Shown piece by piece: positions 39,590 to 50,400 of a stretch of 64,000 nt of DNA (position 1 is its first letter; every line of letters begins with the position of its first letter). The stretch spans positions 1 through 64,000 of the forward strand of contig PHAL01000005.1 in assembly GCA_002840355.1 (NCBI GenBank), given 5' to 3'. Source of the stretch: Elusimicrobia bacterium HGW-Elusimicrobia-3. Lineage in GTDB: Bacteria > Elusimicrobiota > Elusimicrobia > Elusimicrobiales > UBA9959. The position numbers and the translations under genes are program-made. Below the pieces are notes generated by a model that saw only the letters and a program-made list of their open reading frames with translations, was not told the DNA's origin and made no database searches.

Positions 39590-40555
39590 CTACTTCTTGC
39601 CCATCTCCCTTATAAGGCTCTCGTTGAAGCGCTTGGCCACGAAGTAGCCCTGGTTCTTAAGGCGCTGGTTCAGCGCGGCCACCTCTATGAGGACGGCCAG
39701 GTTGCGGCCCGGGGTGACCGGCAGCCGCAGGGAAGGCACGGGCACCTCGAGGATATGCACCTCGGCGGTGGAGAGGCCGGTGCGGTCGTAGCTCGCCAGC
39801 GTGCCGGTGGCGACGCTTTCCAGCTTGACGTGCATCTCGATGAGCGACTGGTCCATGATGGACCCGATGCCGAACAGCAGCTCGACGTCGATGATGCCGA
39901 GGCCGCGCACTTCCATGTAATGCTTGATGTTCTTGGGCGAGTTGCCCACCAGCATGTAGCCGATGCGGCGCTTCACTTCCACCACGTCGTCGGCTATCAA
40001 AATATGCCCGCGCTTGAGCAGTTCCAGCGCGCACTCCGACTTGCCCACCCCGGAGTCGCCCTGGATCAGCACGCCGAGGCCGTAGACGTTCACCAGCACG
40101 CCATGCGCGTAGGTGATCGCGGCCAGCTGGTCGTCGAGGTAGGTCGTGATCTCCCGGATGAAAGTCGACGTGTCCGACGTGGTCATCAGCAGCGGGATGC
40201 CCGCCTTGTCGCAGGCCTGCTTGATGACCGGCAGCGGCTTGGCGCCGCCGGTGACTATCACGCAGGGGATGTCGGGCGAGGAGAACATCTTCTGCAGGTT
40301 GGCGAGCACCTTGCGGGAGTCTTCCTTCTGGCAGTAGGCGTACTCGCCCTGGCCGATGATCTGTATGCGCTCCGAGCGGAACTGCTCCATGTGCCCGGCG
40401 ATGGCCAGGCCGGGCCGGTTGATCTCGCTGACCGTGATCTGGCGCGCGACGTTCTTAACGCCGGAAACCGTCTTAAGCCCGAGGATCTTTCCCCGGGACT
40501 TAAGCAGCTCCCTGACCGTTACGGACTTGGCCGGCCTTTTGGACGCCTCGGGCAT
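39590..40555 (-). CDS. hprK: HPr kinase/phosphorylase
   Basis: VLIQGDSGVGKSECALELLKRGHILIADD; EVRGLGIIDV. Confidence 0.95.
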   Translation of the reverse strand: MPEASKRPAKSVTVRELLKSRGKILGLKTVSGVKNVARQITVSEINRPGLAIAGHMEQFRSERIQIIGQGEYAYCQKEDSRKVLANLQKMFSSPDIPCVIVTGGAKPLPVIKQACDKAGIPLLMTTSDTSTFIREITTYLDDQLAAITYAHGVLVNVYGLGVLIQGDSGVGKSECALELLKRGHILIADDVVEVKRRIGYMLVGNSPKNIKHYMEVRGLGIIDVELLFGIGSIMDQSLIEMHVKLESVATGTLASYDRTGLSTAEVHILEVPVPSLRLPVTPGRNLAVLIEVAALNQRLKNQGYFVAKRFNESLIREMGKK

Positions 40556-40571
40556 GAGGAGCGGCGGCCTC

Positions 40572-41093
40572 TTACTTCTTCACCGGCTGCAGCAGCCCGT
40601 AGGTGCTGTCGAGCCGCTTGAAGACGACCTGCAGCTGCTTGGAACCCTTGTCCTGGAACATCCAGAAGTTATAGCCGATCTTTTCCATCTCGATGACGGC
40701 CTCTTCCTTGTTCATGGGCTTCAGGGGCACGTCTTTAACGACGGAGAAGCGGATCTCGGGGCCCACCAGCGTGGTGAACTCGTCCAGGCCGACGGTCTCG
40801 GTGGCGTGGTGGTCGGTGAAGCGCTCTTTGTACTTCTTCACCTGCACTTCCATCTTGTCCATCGCCTTGTCTATGGCGGAGTACATCTCGTCGGAGTTGG
40901 CGGCGGCCTTCATGGTCTGGTGGCCGGCGTGCACGATCACCTCGGCGGCGTGGATCTTCTTTTCCACGGAAACGATGACCTGCGCCCAGACTATGTTCTC
41001 GAGGTAGTCGTGAAGCTTGGCGAGCTTCGTCTCGATGAAGTCCTTTATCGGCTTGGTCATCTTTATCTTGCGGGCAACTATATGTATTCTCAT
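40572..41093 (-). CDS. hpf: Ribosome hibernation promoting factor, long form
   Basis: MRIHIVARKIKMTKPIKDFIETKLAKL..; C-terminal EEAVIEMEKIGYNFWMFQDKGSKQLQVVFKR. Confidence 0.93.
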   Translation of the reverse strand: MRIHIVARKIKMTKPIKDFIETKLAKLHDYLENIVWAQVIVSVEKKIHAAEVIVHAGHQTMKAAANSDEMYSAIDKAMDKMEVQVKKYKERFTDHHATETVGLDEFTTLVGPEIRFSVVKDVPLKPMNKEEAVIEMEKIGYNFWMFQDKGSKQLQVVFKRLDSTYGLLQPVKK

Positions 41094-41222
41094 TGTGTGT
41101 CCTCCGTAACGGCTAAAACAGGGACTTCTTACGCTTTGGGCGGGAAGCCTTATATTTATATTTTAACATAAAAACAGCCCCGGCTTGAATTTTGGCCGCC
41201 CCCGCCCCACTGTGCTATCATA

Positions 41223-41894
41223 GTGCTCATGAGGATAGAGGCCCGCGGCCTGGTTAAAACCTTCCCGGCCCCGCCGTTTTCGGGCGGGTCGCCGCTGCGG
41301 GCGCTGGACGGGATCTCCCTGGAGGCCGGCCCGGGCGTCACCGGCCTGGAGGGACCCAACGGCTCCGGCAAAACCACCCTTTTCAAGACCCTGGCCGGCA
41401 TCCTGGAGGCGGACGGCGGCGCCGTGCTGGCTGACGGGGCCACGACAAGCTCAAGCCGCCTGCGGGAGCTGGCCGCCTATTGCCCCGCCAACCCGCGCTC
41501 CTTCTATTTCCGCCTGAGCCCGGCCGAGAACCTGCGCTTTTTCGGCGCGCTGGCCGGGCTGCCGGCCGGCCTGGCACTGGAGCGGGCCGCCGCCCTGGCC
41601 GGCAGGCTGGGCCTGGCGCGGGCCGACCTGGACCGGCGCTTCGACCGTCTTTCCGAGGGCAATATGCAGAAGGTCTCCCTGATACGCGCCTTCTCACGGG
41701 GCGCCCCCCTGCTGCTGCTCGACGAGCCTTTCCGGGGGCTGGACGCGGAGGCCTGCCGCGGCCTGCTGGACCTGATAGCCGAAACCGGGCGGGAGGCGGC
41801 CGTGCTGGTCTCGAGCCACAGCCCCGAGCTGCTGCGAAAGGCGGCCGGCAGGATCATCAGGCTGGAGAACGGCAGGGCGGGAGGGACGCCATGA
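41223..41894 (+). CDS. ABC transporter ATP-binding protein
   Basis: GPNGSGKTTLFKTLAG; LSEGNMQKVSLIRAFSRG; LLLLDEPF. Confidence 0.92.
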   Translation: MLMRIEARGLVKTFPAPPFSGGSPLRALDGISLEAGPGVTGLEGPNGSGKTTLFKTLAGILEADGGAVLADGATTSSSRLRELAAYCPANPRSFYFRLSPAENLRFFGALAGLPAGLALERAAALAGRLGLARADLDRRFDRLSEGNMQKVSLIRAFSRGAPLLLLDEPFRGLDAEACRGLLDLIAETGREAAVLVSSHSPELLRKAAGRIIRLENGRAGGTP

Positions 41895-42703
41895 ACCTCG
41901 CCCGCGTAGTCCTGGCCTTCGTGCGCCGGGATTTTTTGGCAGAGAGCAGCTACAGGCTGTCCTTCGCGCTGGGCGCGCTGGCCACGCTGGCCAATCTGGC
42001 GGTCTTCTATTTCATCGGCAGGCTGTTCGGGACGGCCCTGGCCCCGGAGCTGGAGCCCTACGGGCGGGACTATTTCGCCTACGTCTTCACGGCGCTGGCC
42101 TTCTTCGGCTATATCGGCACCGGGGCCGGCTCCTACGCCGGGCGGCTGCGCCAGGAGCAGACCCAGGGCACGCTGGAGGCGACGCTGTCCACCCCGCTGG
42201 GCACGGTCCCTTTCCTGGCCGCGCTGACGGCCTGGAATTTCCTGTTCGCCACTTTCGAGCTGGCCGTCTACGCGCTGGCGGGGCTCTTCATTTTCAAATT
42301 GGATTTCGCCGCCGCCAACTGGCCGCTGGCGGCGCTGGTCTTCGCCCTGTCGGCCGGCTGCTTCGCGGCGCTGGGAATACTTTCCTCTTGTTTCGTGATG
42401 CTGTTCAAGCGGGGCAACCCGGTGGCCTGGGTGCTGAATAATTTCGAGGGGCTGCTGGGCGGGGTCTACTTCCCGGTGGCGGTGCTGCCGGCCTGGCTGC
42501 TGCCGGTCTCGGCGCTGCTGCCGGTGACCTACGCGGTGCGCGCCTTCCAGTCGGCGATGCTGCGCGGCGCGGGCCTGACCGAAATAAAAGGAGACCTGCT
42601 CGCGCTGGCCGCCTTCGACGCGGTACTGATCCCGGCCTCGGTCTGGCTGTTCGGCCTGGCGGTACGCCGGGCCAGGCGGACCGGCACGCTGGGCGAGTAC
42701 TAG
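41891..42703 (+). CDS. ABC-2-type transporter permease
   Basis: MNLARVVLAFVRRDFLAESSYRLSF...; multiple TM; ATGA-type overlap with ATPase gene. Confidence 0.85.
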   Translation: MNLARVVLAFVRRDFLAESSYRLSFALGALATLANLAVFYFIGRLFGTALAPELEPYGRDYFAYVFTALAFFGYIGTGAGSYAGRLRQEQTQGTLEATLSTPLGTVPFLAALTAWNFLFATFELAVYALAGLFIFKLDFAAANWPLAALVFALSAGCFAALGILSSCFVMLFKRGNPVAWVLNNFEGLLGGVYFPVAVLPAWLLPVSALLPVTYAVRAFQSAMLRGAGLTEIKGDLLALAAFDAVLIPASVWLFGLAVRRARRTGTLGEY

Positions 42704-42716
42704 TCCGGCCAGGCTC

Positions 42717-44213
42717 CTATGGCCGCAGGGCCGCGGCGTAGTGGCCGCTGAACGGGGCCGACGCCGAGAAAAGATAATCGTCCTGACCCGCCTCCAGCGG
42801 CGTTGTCGGCGCTTCCACCCACCGGTCGCCGGCCCGGTACATAAAGACCACGGAGCCCGCGCCGACCACGGCCTTGGGCAGCCTGAATTCAAAACCAATA
42901 TCCCCCTGCACGCTGCCCGGCAGCGCGCCGGGCCGCCACACCTTGAGCGGCAGCGCCCCGTCGGGGAAGCCCGCCAGCAGCTCGCCGGAAGGCGAGCCTT
43001 CGGCCACCTGCAGTTCAGCGCCGGCCTCGCCGCGCAGCAGCGTTTTGAAGGTCAGGGAAGAGAGGCCGCAGTCGGGCGAGGCGGCCTTTATTTCGTAGCG
43101 GATGCCGCGCGCCGACAGCGTCAGCGGCCTGGCCGCGACGGAAAAGTCGAAGTTCCTGTAGCCCTCCGGCGGGGCGGACCGCGCGGCGGCGGGGCGGGCG
43201 GCGGCGGCTTCGCCGAAACGCAGGTTTATGGAGAAGCGGTGCGAGTTGCCCAGCACGCCGAACGGCGTGAAGGCATAATCGAAGGTCAGGCGCTCGAAGG
43301 CCACGCCGGCCCCGGCCGAGAAGCCGGACCAGGCGCCCAGTTCGTTGCCGTGCAGCCGGTAGCGGTAGCCCGTGCGCAGGGCCAGCCGCGAGGTGAGCGG
43401 GTATTCCACGCCGGCCGCGAGAGAGAGGTAATTGTCCACGGGCTGGTCGGCCTCCACGCTCAGCAGCGCGCCGCTCTCGTCGAGGCGGCGGCTCAGGCCG
43501 GCCTTGAAGACCAGCGGCAGGCCGTAGCGCCGCTCCGAGAACTTTATGCCGGGGCCGAGGTTCAGCACCGCCAGCCCGGCGGTGTAGTCGCCGCCGCGCC
43601 AGGCGAACTCCCGCAGCAGGCCGAGGTCCAGCGCGGCCGAGTAACCGGTCTCGTCGTCGATGCTCTGCCGTATCAGCTTCACGGCGGCGCCGGCTGAATA
43701 ACCGTCCTTCAGGCGCCGCGCGTAGCCGCCGGAGAGGGCCAGGTCATAGGCGCCGAACTCGCCTTCGGGCGGGGAGATCGGGTTTACCGGGTCGCCCTCG
43801 TTGAGGCCGCTGCGGCGCTCGAGGCCGCTGCCGGCGTAGAAGTAGTTGAGGCCCAGGCCCAAGACGCCGCGGCGCGCCGGGGCGGAATAAGCCAGGAACT
43901 CCTGCCCCAGGCCCTGGAAATACTCGTTATGGAAGAAGCCCAGGCTGCGCTCCGGCCCGGAGTAAGCCAGGCCGGCCGGGTTCCAGTAAATGGCGAACGG
44001 GTCGCCGGGCACGCCGGTAAAGGCGCCGGCCAGCGCGGCCGCGCGGGCGCCCGCCCCCAGCTTCAGGAAGGCGGCGGCGGTGCTGCCGGCGTCGGGATGC
44101 ACCCGCGCTCCGGCGGCGTCCGGCGGGAAGCAGCAAACGGCGGCCAGCAGCAGGCCCGGCAGCGCCGCGGCCCGCCCGGTCACCGTTATTTTTCCGCTTT
44201 CTTTCCAGCCCAT
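42717..44213 (-). CDS. PorV/PorQ-family outer-membrane beta-barrel-like protein
   Basis: FLKLGAGARAAALAGAFTGVPGDPFAIYWNPAGLA. Confidence 0.85.
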   Translation of the reverse strand: MGWKESGKITVTGRAAALPGLLLAAVCCFPPDAAGARVHPDAGSTAAAFLKLGAGARAAALAGAFTGVPGDPFAIYWNPAGLAYSGPERSLGFFHNEYFQGLGQEFLAYSAPARRGVLGLGLNYFYAGSGLERRSGLNEGDPVNPISPPEGEFGAYDLALSGGYARRLKDGYSAGAAVKLIRQSIDDETGYSAALDLGLLREFAWRGGDYTAGLAVLNLGPGIKFSERRYGLPLVFKAGLSRRLDESGALLSVEADQPVDNYLSLAAGVEYPLTSRLALRTGYRYRLHGNELGAWSGFSAGAGVAFERLTFDYAFTPFGVLGNSHRFSINLRFGEAAAARPAAARSAPPEGYRNFDFSVAARPLTLSARGIRYEIKAASPDCGLSSLTFKTLLRGEAGAELQVAEGSPSGELLAGFPDGALPLKVWRPGALPGSVQGDIGFEFRLPKAVVGAGSVVFMYRAGDRWVEAPTTPLEAGQDDYLFSASAPFSGHYAAALRP

Positions 44214-44238
44214 ATGGTTACCCGTACCTTCCCGCCGG

Positions 44239-47200
44239 TTAATGTATGACCGCCAGTTTCTTGGTCACCGATTTATTGCCGACCGAACTCTGCGCCTCCA
44301 GCCGGTAGACGTAAACGCCGCTGGCTATGCCCCGTACGTCCCAGGCGATCTCGGACGCCTGGCCAGCGGGGCAATCCGCTTTTTTCAGCGAGGCCACTTT
44401 CTCTCCGGCCACGTTGTAGACCTCCACCCTGACATAAGCCTTGTGCGCCACCCTGAACTTGAAGGTGACCGTATCCCCCCTGGATGGGTTCGGGTAGGTG
44501 TAAACCTCGTCGTCGGCGAACAGCGCGCCCGACGGCACGTATTCCATCACCCGGAAGATGGAGAAATGGGAGACTTCGGCGCTGACCTTTTTAGCGGCCG
44601 CGTCCACCGAGGAGGTATTCAGCATCACCCAGACCCCGCCGGTCAAAGTATAGACGCGCAGATTCTCCGTCTGCATGCCGGCCACGTCGGCGTCAGTATA
44701 GGGCAGGTGGATCAGCGCGGGGGCCACCAGGCGCGTGGCCGGGTTCTGGAACTTGACCTCGTAGATGATGTTCGTGGGGTTGGCCGGCGTGGTAGCGCGC
44801 GCGCGGAAGAGCGGCGCGTAGGTGACGGGGTCCAGGCGGGTGACCATGATCTTGTCGTTCTGCGAGGCCGAGGCGCCGGGCACCTCCACCTCCATGCCGT
44901 CGGCCAGGCGCACGACGCCGCCGCGCGAGGCGTCGAAGAAGCGCCAGTTGTCGGCCGAGACTCCGGAGGCCTCCGCGCTCAGGGCGGAGTTGTTAGTGCT
45001 GTCGAAAGCCGCTACGGCGTAGTAGTACCGGATATTCAGGCCGGCGGCCGGGTCGGTGTACGAGGCGAGGCCGGCCGCGACGGAAGCGTAGGGGGCGCTG
45101 GAAACATAGGAGCCGCCCAGGCCGCGGCGGTAGATCTTGTAGCCGTAAACATCCCCGGCTCCGCCGCCGTCGTCGGGAGAGAGGTACCAGGAGAGGACCA
45201 GGCTGCCGCCCTCGTCGCCGGGCGCGTCGGCCACGGCCAGGGCGGAGGGCGGCGCCGGCGGCACGTAGTCCAGCGAGCCCCAGGCCGCCGCCACGTTGGA
45301 GAGGGCCGCCGTGTTGCCGACCGGGTCCACCGCCTTTATGGCGAAATAATAGGTGACCCCGCCGAGCAGGCCGCCGGCCTCCATGGCCTCGGTTATGCCC
45401 GCCGGCCCGCCGGACGGACTGCTGCTGCCTGGCAGGGAATCGAAAGCGGCCCAGTCCTGGCCCGGATCGGTGGAGAACTTTAACAGGTAATGCGAAACCT
45501 CTCCGATGTCGCCGTCGTTGCCGGGCGCGGTCCAGGTGAGACCGGCGGAGCCGGGCGCCTGGCCTGGCCTGGCGGCCAGGTCGGAGATGGCCGCGGGCGG
45601 CACGCTGTCCCCGGAATTGTTCACCGCGGAGGCTTCAGCCTCGGCGGAAGGCGCGGATTCCACCCAGCCGTCCCAGGCCGTGACCGTGTAGACGAAGGTG
45701 GTCCCCGTGACCGCCGTATTATCGGTATAGGACAACCCGGCCGCGGAGGCGAGCAGCGAGGGGCCGTAACCGGCGTCCCTGTAGACGCGGTAGGACGCGA
45801 CGCCCGGCGACGGCGAGGCGGACCAGGCGAGGGCGATGGCGTTGCCGTTGTCGGCGGGCACGTCGGCGGCGGTCAGGCCGGAAGGCGGCTGCGGGGCGGC
45901 GTTGAGCCTGACCTGCACCTGGGCCGAGCCGTCATAACCCGACGGCGCGCTCTCCAGCGCCCTGAGCCGCAGCGTGTATACCCCGTTCTCCAGGCCGCTG
46001 ACGTCCCAGGCGGCCAGCGCCGCGCCAACGGCCGGCGAGGCCGTAGCGGCGGAACTGATGCGCGTCCACAGCGGGACTTCGCCGCCGGTGCTGTAGTCCA
46101 GCTCGTAACCGGTCAGGTCGGGGCTGTCGAAATAGCCGGAAACGGTGACCGTATCCCGCAGGATCTCGCCGGCGGCTGGCCGCGAGATGGCGGCGTGCCG
46201 GCCGGCCCTGAAACCGGTAACTCTTCCGGCGTAATTGGCGGCCACCACCAGGCCGTTGGAGACGGCGGGCGAGGAGTAGGATTCGCCGGAGATATCCAGG
46301 TCCTCCAGCTGCACGCCGGAAGAGCTGACCACGAGCAGCCTGCCGCCCGGCGTGGCGGCGAATATCATTTCATTGGCCATAGCCGGCGAGGCCAGCACGC
46401 CGACCGGGGAGACCCCGCCCAGCGTGACGGACGAGGGCCAGACGGCGGCCAGCGTGGCCGAAGAGAGCGCCGCCAGCCTGGCCCCGTCCTCCGAGGCCTC
46501 GGCCGCGCCGGCGACGAAGAACAAAGTGGTCCCGTCGAACACAGGGGAGCCGGCCTGCGTCCAGGGGCCGATCTTGGTCAGCGCCGGCGAGATGGCCAGC
46601 TGGGACCAGTCGGCCAGCGAGCGCAGCTGCGCACTTTTTTCGTCGCGGCCGGGCAATGCGTACAGTGAACCGCTCGAGACAGCTACGGCGTTCTGGCCGA
46701 AGGAGCCCAGCGTGGAATAGGCGGCCCAGCGCGGGACCAGCGTCAGGGCGCCGAGGGCGTGAATGCTGCCGTCATTGGAGCCGAAATATACGTAGGCCCC
46801 GTCCGTAGACGGGGCGGAATCCACCGGCTGGGCGGCCTGATAGGAACCCAGCAAGGCCCCGGTGGCCGCGTCGTACATCTTCAGTTTGTTTTCAGGAGAG
46901 CCCGTCCCCACATACACCCGCCCGTTCAGTACCAGCGGCGAGGAGGCCGAAGCCGCCCTGAGGTCGGCTATCCAGCGCGGGGCGCCCGTCAGCCTGTCCA
47001 CGGCGTACAGGCGGCCGCCCCTGCAGGTGGCGTACACGGCGGAGCCTGAGACGGCCGGGGAGGAATCTACCCAGCCCGCCGTCAGCCGCTCCCAGAGCAG
47101 CGCGCCCGTGGCAGCGTCCAGCGCGTAGAGCCTGTTGCCGCGCGTGCCGAAATAAACCCTGCCGTCGTATATCACCGGGCCGGATACGGTGCCGCCGGGC

Positions 47201-47406
47201 GCCGTGAACTCCCAGGCCTTGGTCAGCGGGGGCGCGGCCTGCTCCAGGGCGTGGCCGGTGCGGCCCTCGTTGCCCATGAACATGGGCCAGTCGGCGGCGG
47301 GAGCCTGAGCGGCCAACAGGCAGAGCGCCAGGACGCAAATCAGCGGCTGCCCCGGAATTTTCCGGAGCGCGTTTTTTCTCCCGACCGCGGCTTTCGTTCT
47401 GTTCAT
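44239..47406 (-). CDS. PQQ-type beta-propeller / FN3 surface protein with FlgD-like (T9SS type A-like) C-terminal domain
   Basis: Propeller repeats (VYFGTRGNRLYALDAATGALLWE), FN3 modules, C-term TYPNPSRGDTVTFKFRV...VYNVAGEKVASL...GVYVYRLEA. Confidence 0.88.
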   Translation of the reverse strand: MNRTKAAVGRKNALRKIPGQPLICVLALCLLAAQAPAADWPMFMGNEGRTGHALEQAAPPLTKAWEFTAPGGTVSGPVIYDGRVYFGTRGNRLYALDAATGALLWERLTAGWVDSSPAVSGSAVYATCRGGRLYAVDRLTGAPRWIADLRAASASSPLVLNGRVYVGTGSPENKLKMYDAATGALLGSYQAAQPVDSAPSTDGAYVYFGSNDGSIHALGALTLVPRWAAYSTLGSFGQNAVAVSSGSLYALPGRDEKSAQLRSLADWSQLAISPALTKIGPWTQAGSPVFDGTTLFFVAGAAEASEDGARLAALSSATLAAVWPSSVTLGGVSPVGVLASPAMANEMIFAATPGGRLLVVSSSGVQLEDLDISGESYSSPAVSNGLVVAANYAGRVTGFRAGRHAAISRPAAGEILRDTVTVSGYFDSPDLTGYELDYSTGGEVPLWTRISSAATASPAVGAALAAWDVSGLENGVYTLRLRALESAPSGYDGSAQVQVRLNAAPQPPSGLTAADVPADNGNAIALAWSASPSPGVASYRVYRDAGYGPSLLASAAGLSYTDNTAVTGTTFVYTVTAWDGWVESAPSAEAEASAVNNSGDSVPPAAISDLAARPGQAPGSAGLTWTAPGNDGDIGEVSHYLLKFSTDPGQDWAAFDSLPGSSSPSGGPAGITEAMEAGGLLGGVTYYFAIKAVDPVGNTAALSNVAAAWGSLDYVPPAPPSALAVADAPGDEGGSLVLSWYLSPDDGGGAGDVYGYKIYRRGLGGSYVSSAPYASVAAGLASYTDPAAGLNIRYYYAVAAFDSTNNSALSAEASGVSADNWRFFDASRGGVVRLADGMEVEVPGASASQNDKIMVTRLDPVTYAPLFRARATTPANPTNIIYEVKFQNPATRLVAPALIHLPYTDADVAGMQTENLRVYTLTGGVWVMLNTSSVDAAAKKVSAEVSHFSIFRVMEYVPSGALFADDEVYTYPNPSRGDTVTFKFRVAHKAYVRVEVYNVAGEKVASLKKADCPAGQASEIAWDVRGIASGVYVYRLEAQSSVGNKSVTKKLAVIH

Positions 47407-47435
47407 ATACTGTCTCCCGCTAACCGCCCGGGGCG

Positions 47436-50400
47436 TTACGGCCCCACGTAAATCGTATACAGTCTCCCATCGGCGGAACCCACTGAAATGGTCCGCGTAT
47501 CCATGTCCGCCACCGGGTCGGCGCGCACCGGTCCGCCAGTAGTCACGGGCCAGCCGGTGCGCAACTGACCGGTATTAGCGTTGACGCCGTATATCCTGCC
47601 GTCGTCGCTGCCGAAATAGACATAGTCCTCGCCCGCGCCCAGCCCCATGTAGCCGGCCGGCGCCAGCACCGGTGAGGAACGTATGGCTCCGCCGGCCTGG
47701 AAGGACCAAACCAGCGCGCCGGTGCCGGCGTTGAGCTTGTAGAGCCTGCCGTTATCGGCCCCGAAGAACACGTACTTGGTGCCGCCCAGCGTCCAGAGGA
47801 AAGGAGAGGAGTAGATCGGAGAACCCGTGTCATAGTCCAGCCAGCCGCTCATCGCGGTCATGTTGCCGGAGTTTATCGCGTAGATCTTGCCGCCGGTGGA
47901 AGTGATATAAAGCGCGTTGTCCGGGCTGGCCACGTAGGCGTCGAAGTAAGGCGAGGACTTGACCGGCCCGCCGGTGACGAAAGTAGTGTTGGAGGTGCCG
48001 TCGCCGGTCTTGAGGCTGATTATCTTGCCGTCCTCCAGGCCTACCCAAGCGGTGGCCACGGTTGCCCGCTCGTCCACCGAGGGAGTGCCGGCGGGCGGCG
48101 CGGTCACGGCGGACGAGAAGGTCCAGCCGGAGCAGGACTGGCCGTCGGACCGATTGAGGCAGTGCACCTTGCTGTCCTCGGTCGGGATGTAGAGCCTGGC
48201 CGCGGTGTTGACGATCGAGACCGCCCTGGCGCCCAGCGGAGTCTTCCACTCCTGCGCGACGGAACCGCCGTCGTCGCGCAACTTGTAGACATCCCCGTTC
48301 TCTCCGGTGAAATAAAGGTGTACCGAGCCGCCTTCCTCCTGCGGTTCCGAGGGACTGACCGCGAGCCCGGTCAGCGGGGAAGTGACGAAGGTCCAGAGAG
48401 GGGCTCCGGTGGTGCTGACCGCTACCAGCGTGCCGTCGGTGGAGGGCACATAGGCCCTGGCTATCGGCAGCAGCGCCTCGCCGTAGAAGGTGATAGCGCC
48501 CGTTATCGGCGAGGAGGACTCGGAAACGTAAGGCCAGTCAGTGGCCGGCGGCGGCAGGGCCGGGGCGATGACGGTGAACGAGGCCGTGTCCACCTGCGCG
48601 CCCGGGGTGAAGTCCTGGCCGAGCAGGCCGGAGGCGTCGCGCAGGCGCGCGGAGGACGGGGCCAGGCTCACCCTGAAGGTAGCCGGCGTCTTGGAGGAAG
48701 CGTTCTGCGTGGTCACGAAGACTATATAGAAAGCGCGGGTGGAGCCGGCCGCCACAAAAGAGGCGTCCAGCCCGGCGGCGGTCACGGTCAGCGTGGAGAG
48801 GCCCGCTCCGTCCAGCGTTATGGCGGCCATGGGCACCCAGGCGGCCGTGGCCACGTCGATGGCCGGCTCGTAGGTGCCGGACAGGCCCGTGGAGGTGGAG
48901 TCGGCCACCAGCAGCACGGCGTCGAACAGCGCCCCGGCCTCGGCGGTGGTCAGCGGCGTAGCCAGGTCCTCCCTGAACAGGGTGAAGGCCACGGTGGCTA
49001 TCTCCACGCCGTTGAAGCCGGCGGGCGAGTTATTGGACAGGTCCAGGCGCAGGGCCGAGGCGCGGCTGTCGTCGTTGACCAGCGTGGCGGCGGCGGGGCC
49101 GGCGGCCGAGGCCGAGTGCACGGAGGCGTCGTAGGCCACCGAGGCGATGACCACCTGCGGCGCCGAGGACGGGCCGTTGCCGGAATTCAGTATGAATTTA
49201 TAATAAGCGCCGGAGACAGGGGCCTGGCCGTCCTGGTCGTAGAACTGCAGGCCGAATTGTTCCGTTGTCTGCTGCGCCAGCGAGGCCAGGTCGAAACCCG
49301 TGTCCTGCAGGCGGTAAATATGCGGTGAGCCGGGGTCGGCCGCGCCGCCGGAGCGGGACAGGACGATGTTGTTGCCGCGGCCGCCGGAGGCATCCTCGCC
49401 CAGCGCCAGACGCAGCGGGAAATTGCGCGACAGGTAGCGCGGGCTGGCGGCGGGGTCGGGGTAGGAGAGCGTATTGGCCGCGGCCAGGCCGGCGTTGTTG
49501 TTGCGCGAGACCGGCGTGGGAGAGCCGGCGGCCAGGAAATCGGCGGAATCGACGCCGCTGTGCGCGCCCTCGGCGGGCCCGCGGTGAGCCGGACTGCCAG
49601 GTGACCTGGTTCACCGTGGAGCCGCTGGAGTTCTCCAGCGCCAGGAAGTCCCCGCCGTCCGCCAGGCCAGCCGCGCCGAACACGGCGGCGTAGGCCAGCG
49701 CGTCGGCGCTCAGCGAGGAGCCGTCCAGCGCGGTATAGTCCAGCGGATAGATCTTCCTGTTGAACCGGAACACCAGGCCGGCCGCGGAGGAAGCGGCGTT
49801 GCGCAGGGCGTAGCCTTGCAGCGTGACCGTGGAGAAGGTGGCCGAGCTGTAGAGCTCCACGAACTCGGAGAGGAGCGAGCCGTAGGCCACCTCGTTTATG
49901 GTGTAAGGGTCGGTGGACACGGAATTGAAATAGCCGGGCGTCGGAGTAGGGTCTATCTCGAAGTAGTCCGGGTGGCCGTCGCTGACGCGCGCGAAGGACT
50001 GGCCGGGCGACAGCGCGCCGGGGCCGGGCCACTGCACCTGGTCCGTCAGGCCGCCGGAAGCGTCGAGCAGGCGCACGTGGTAGCCCTGCGCGGCGTTGAG
50101 GTCCAGCGCCAGGCCGCTGACGAGGAAAGTGGACATCGCGTTTACGTACTGGCCGGCCTGGCCGGTCCAGAGCGTGCTCGCCGATCCGCCCAGAGCGATG
50201 GTGTTCTCCACGTAGTCGAGCCGCCAGCCGGTCAGGGGCACCGTGCTCTGGGAATTATTATAGAGCTCCAGCCAGTCGGCCGCGGCGGACGCGCCCGAGG
50301 GGTAGACCTCGTTGAGGACCAGCGCCGCCGGCGAGACCACGCGGGGGTAGACCGGGTAGTACTCCAGCGGCACGCCGTCGCCCTTCACCAGCCTCAGGCA

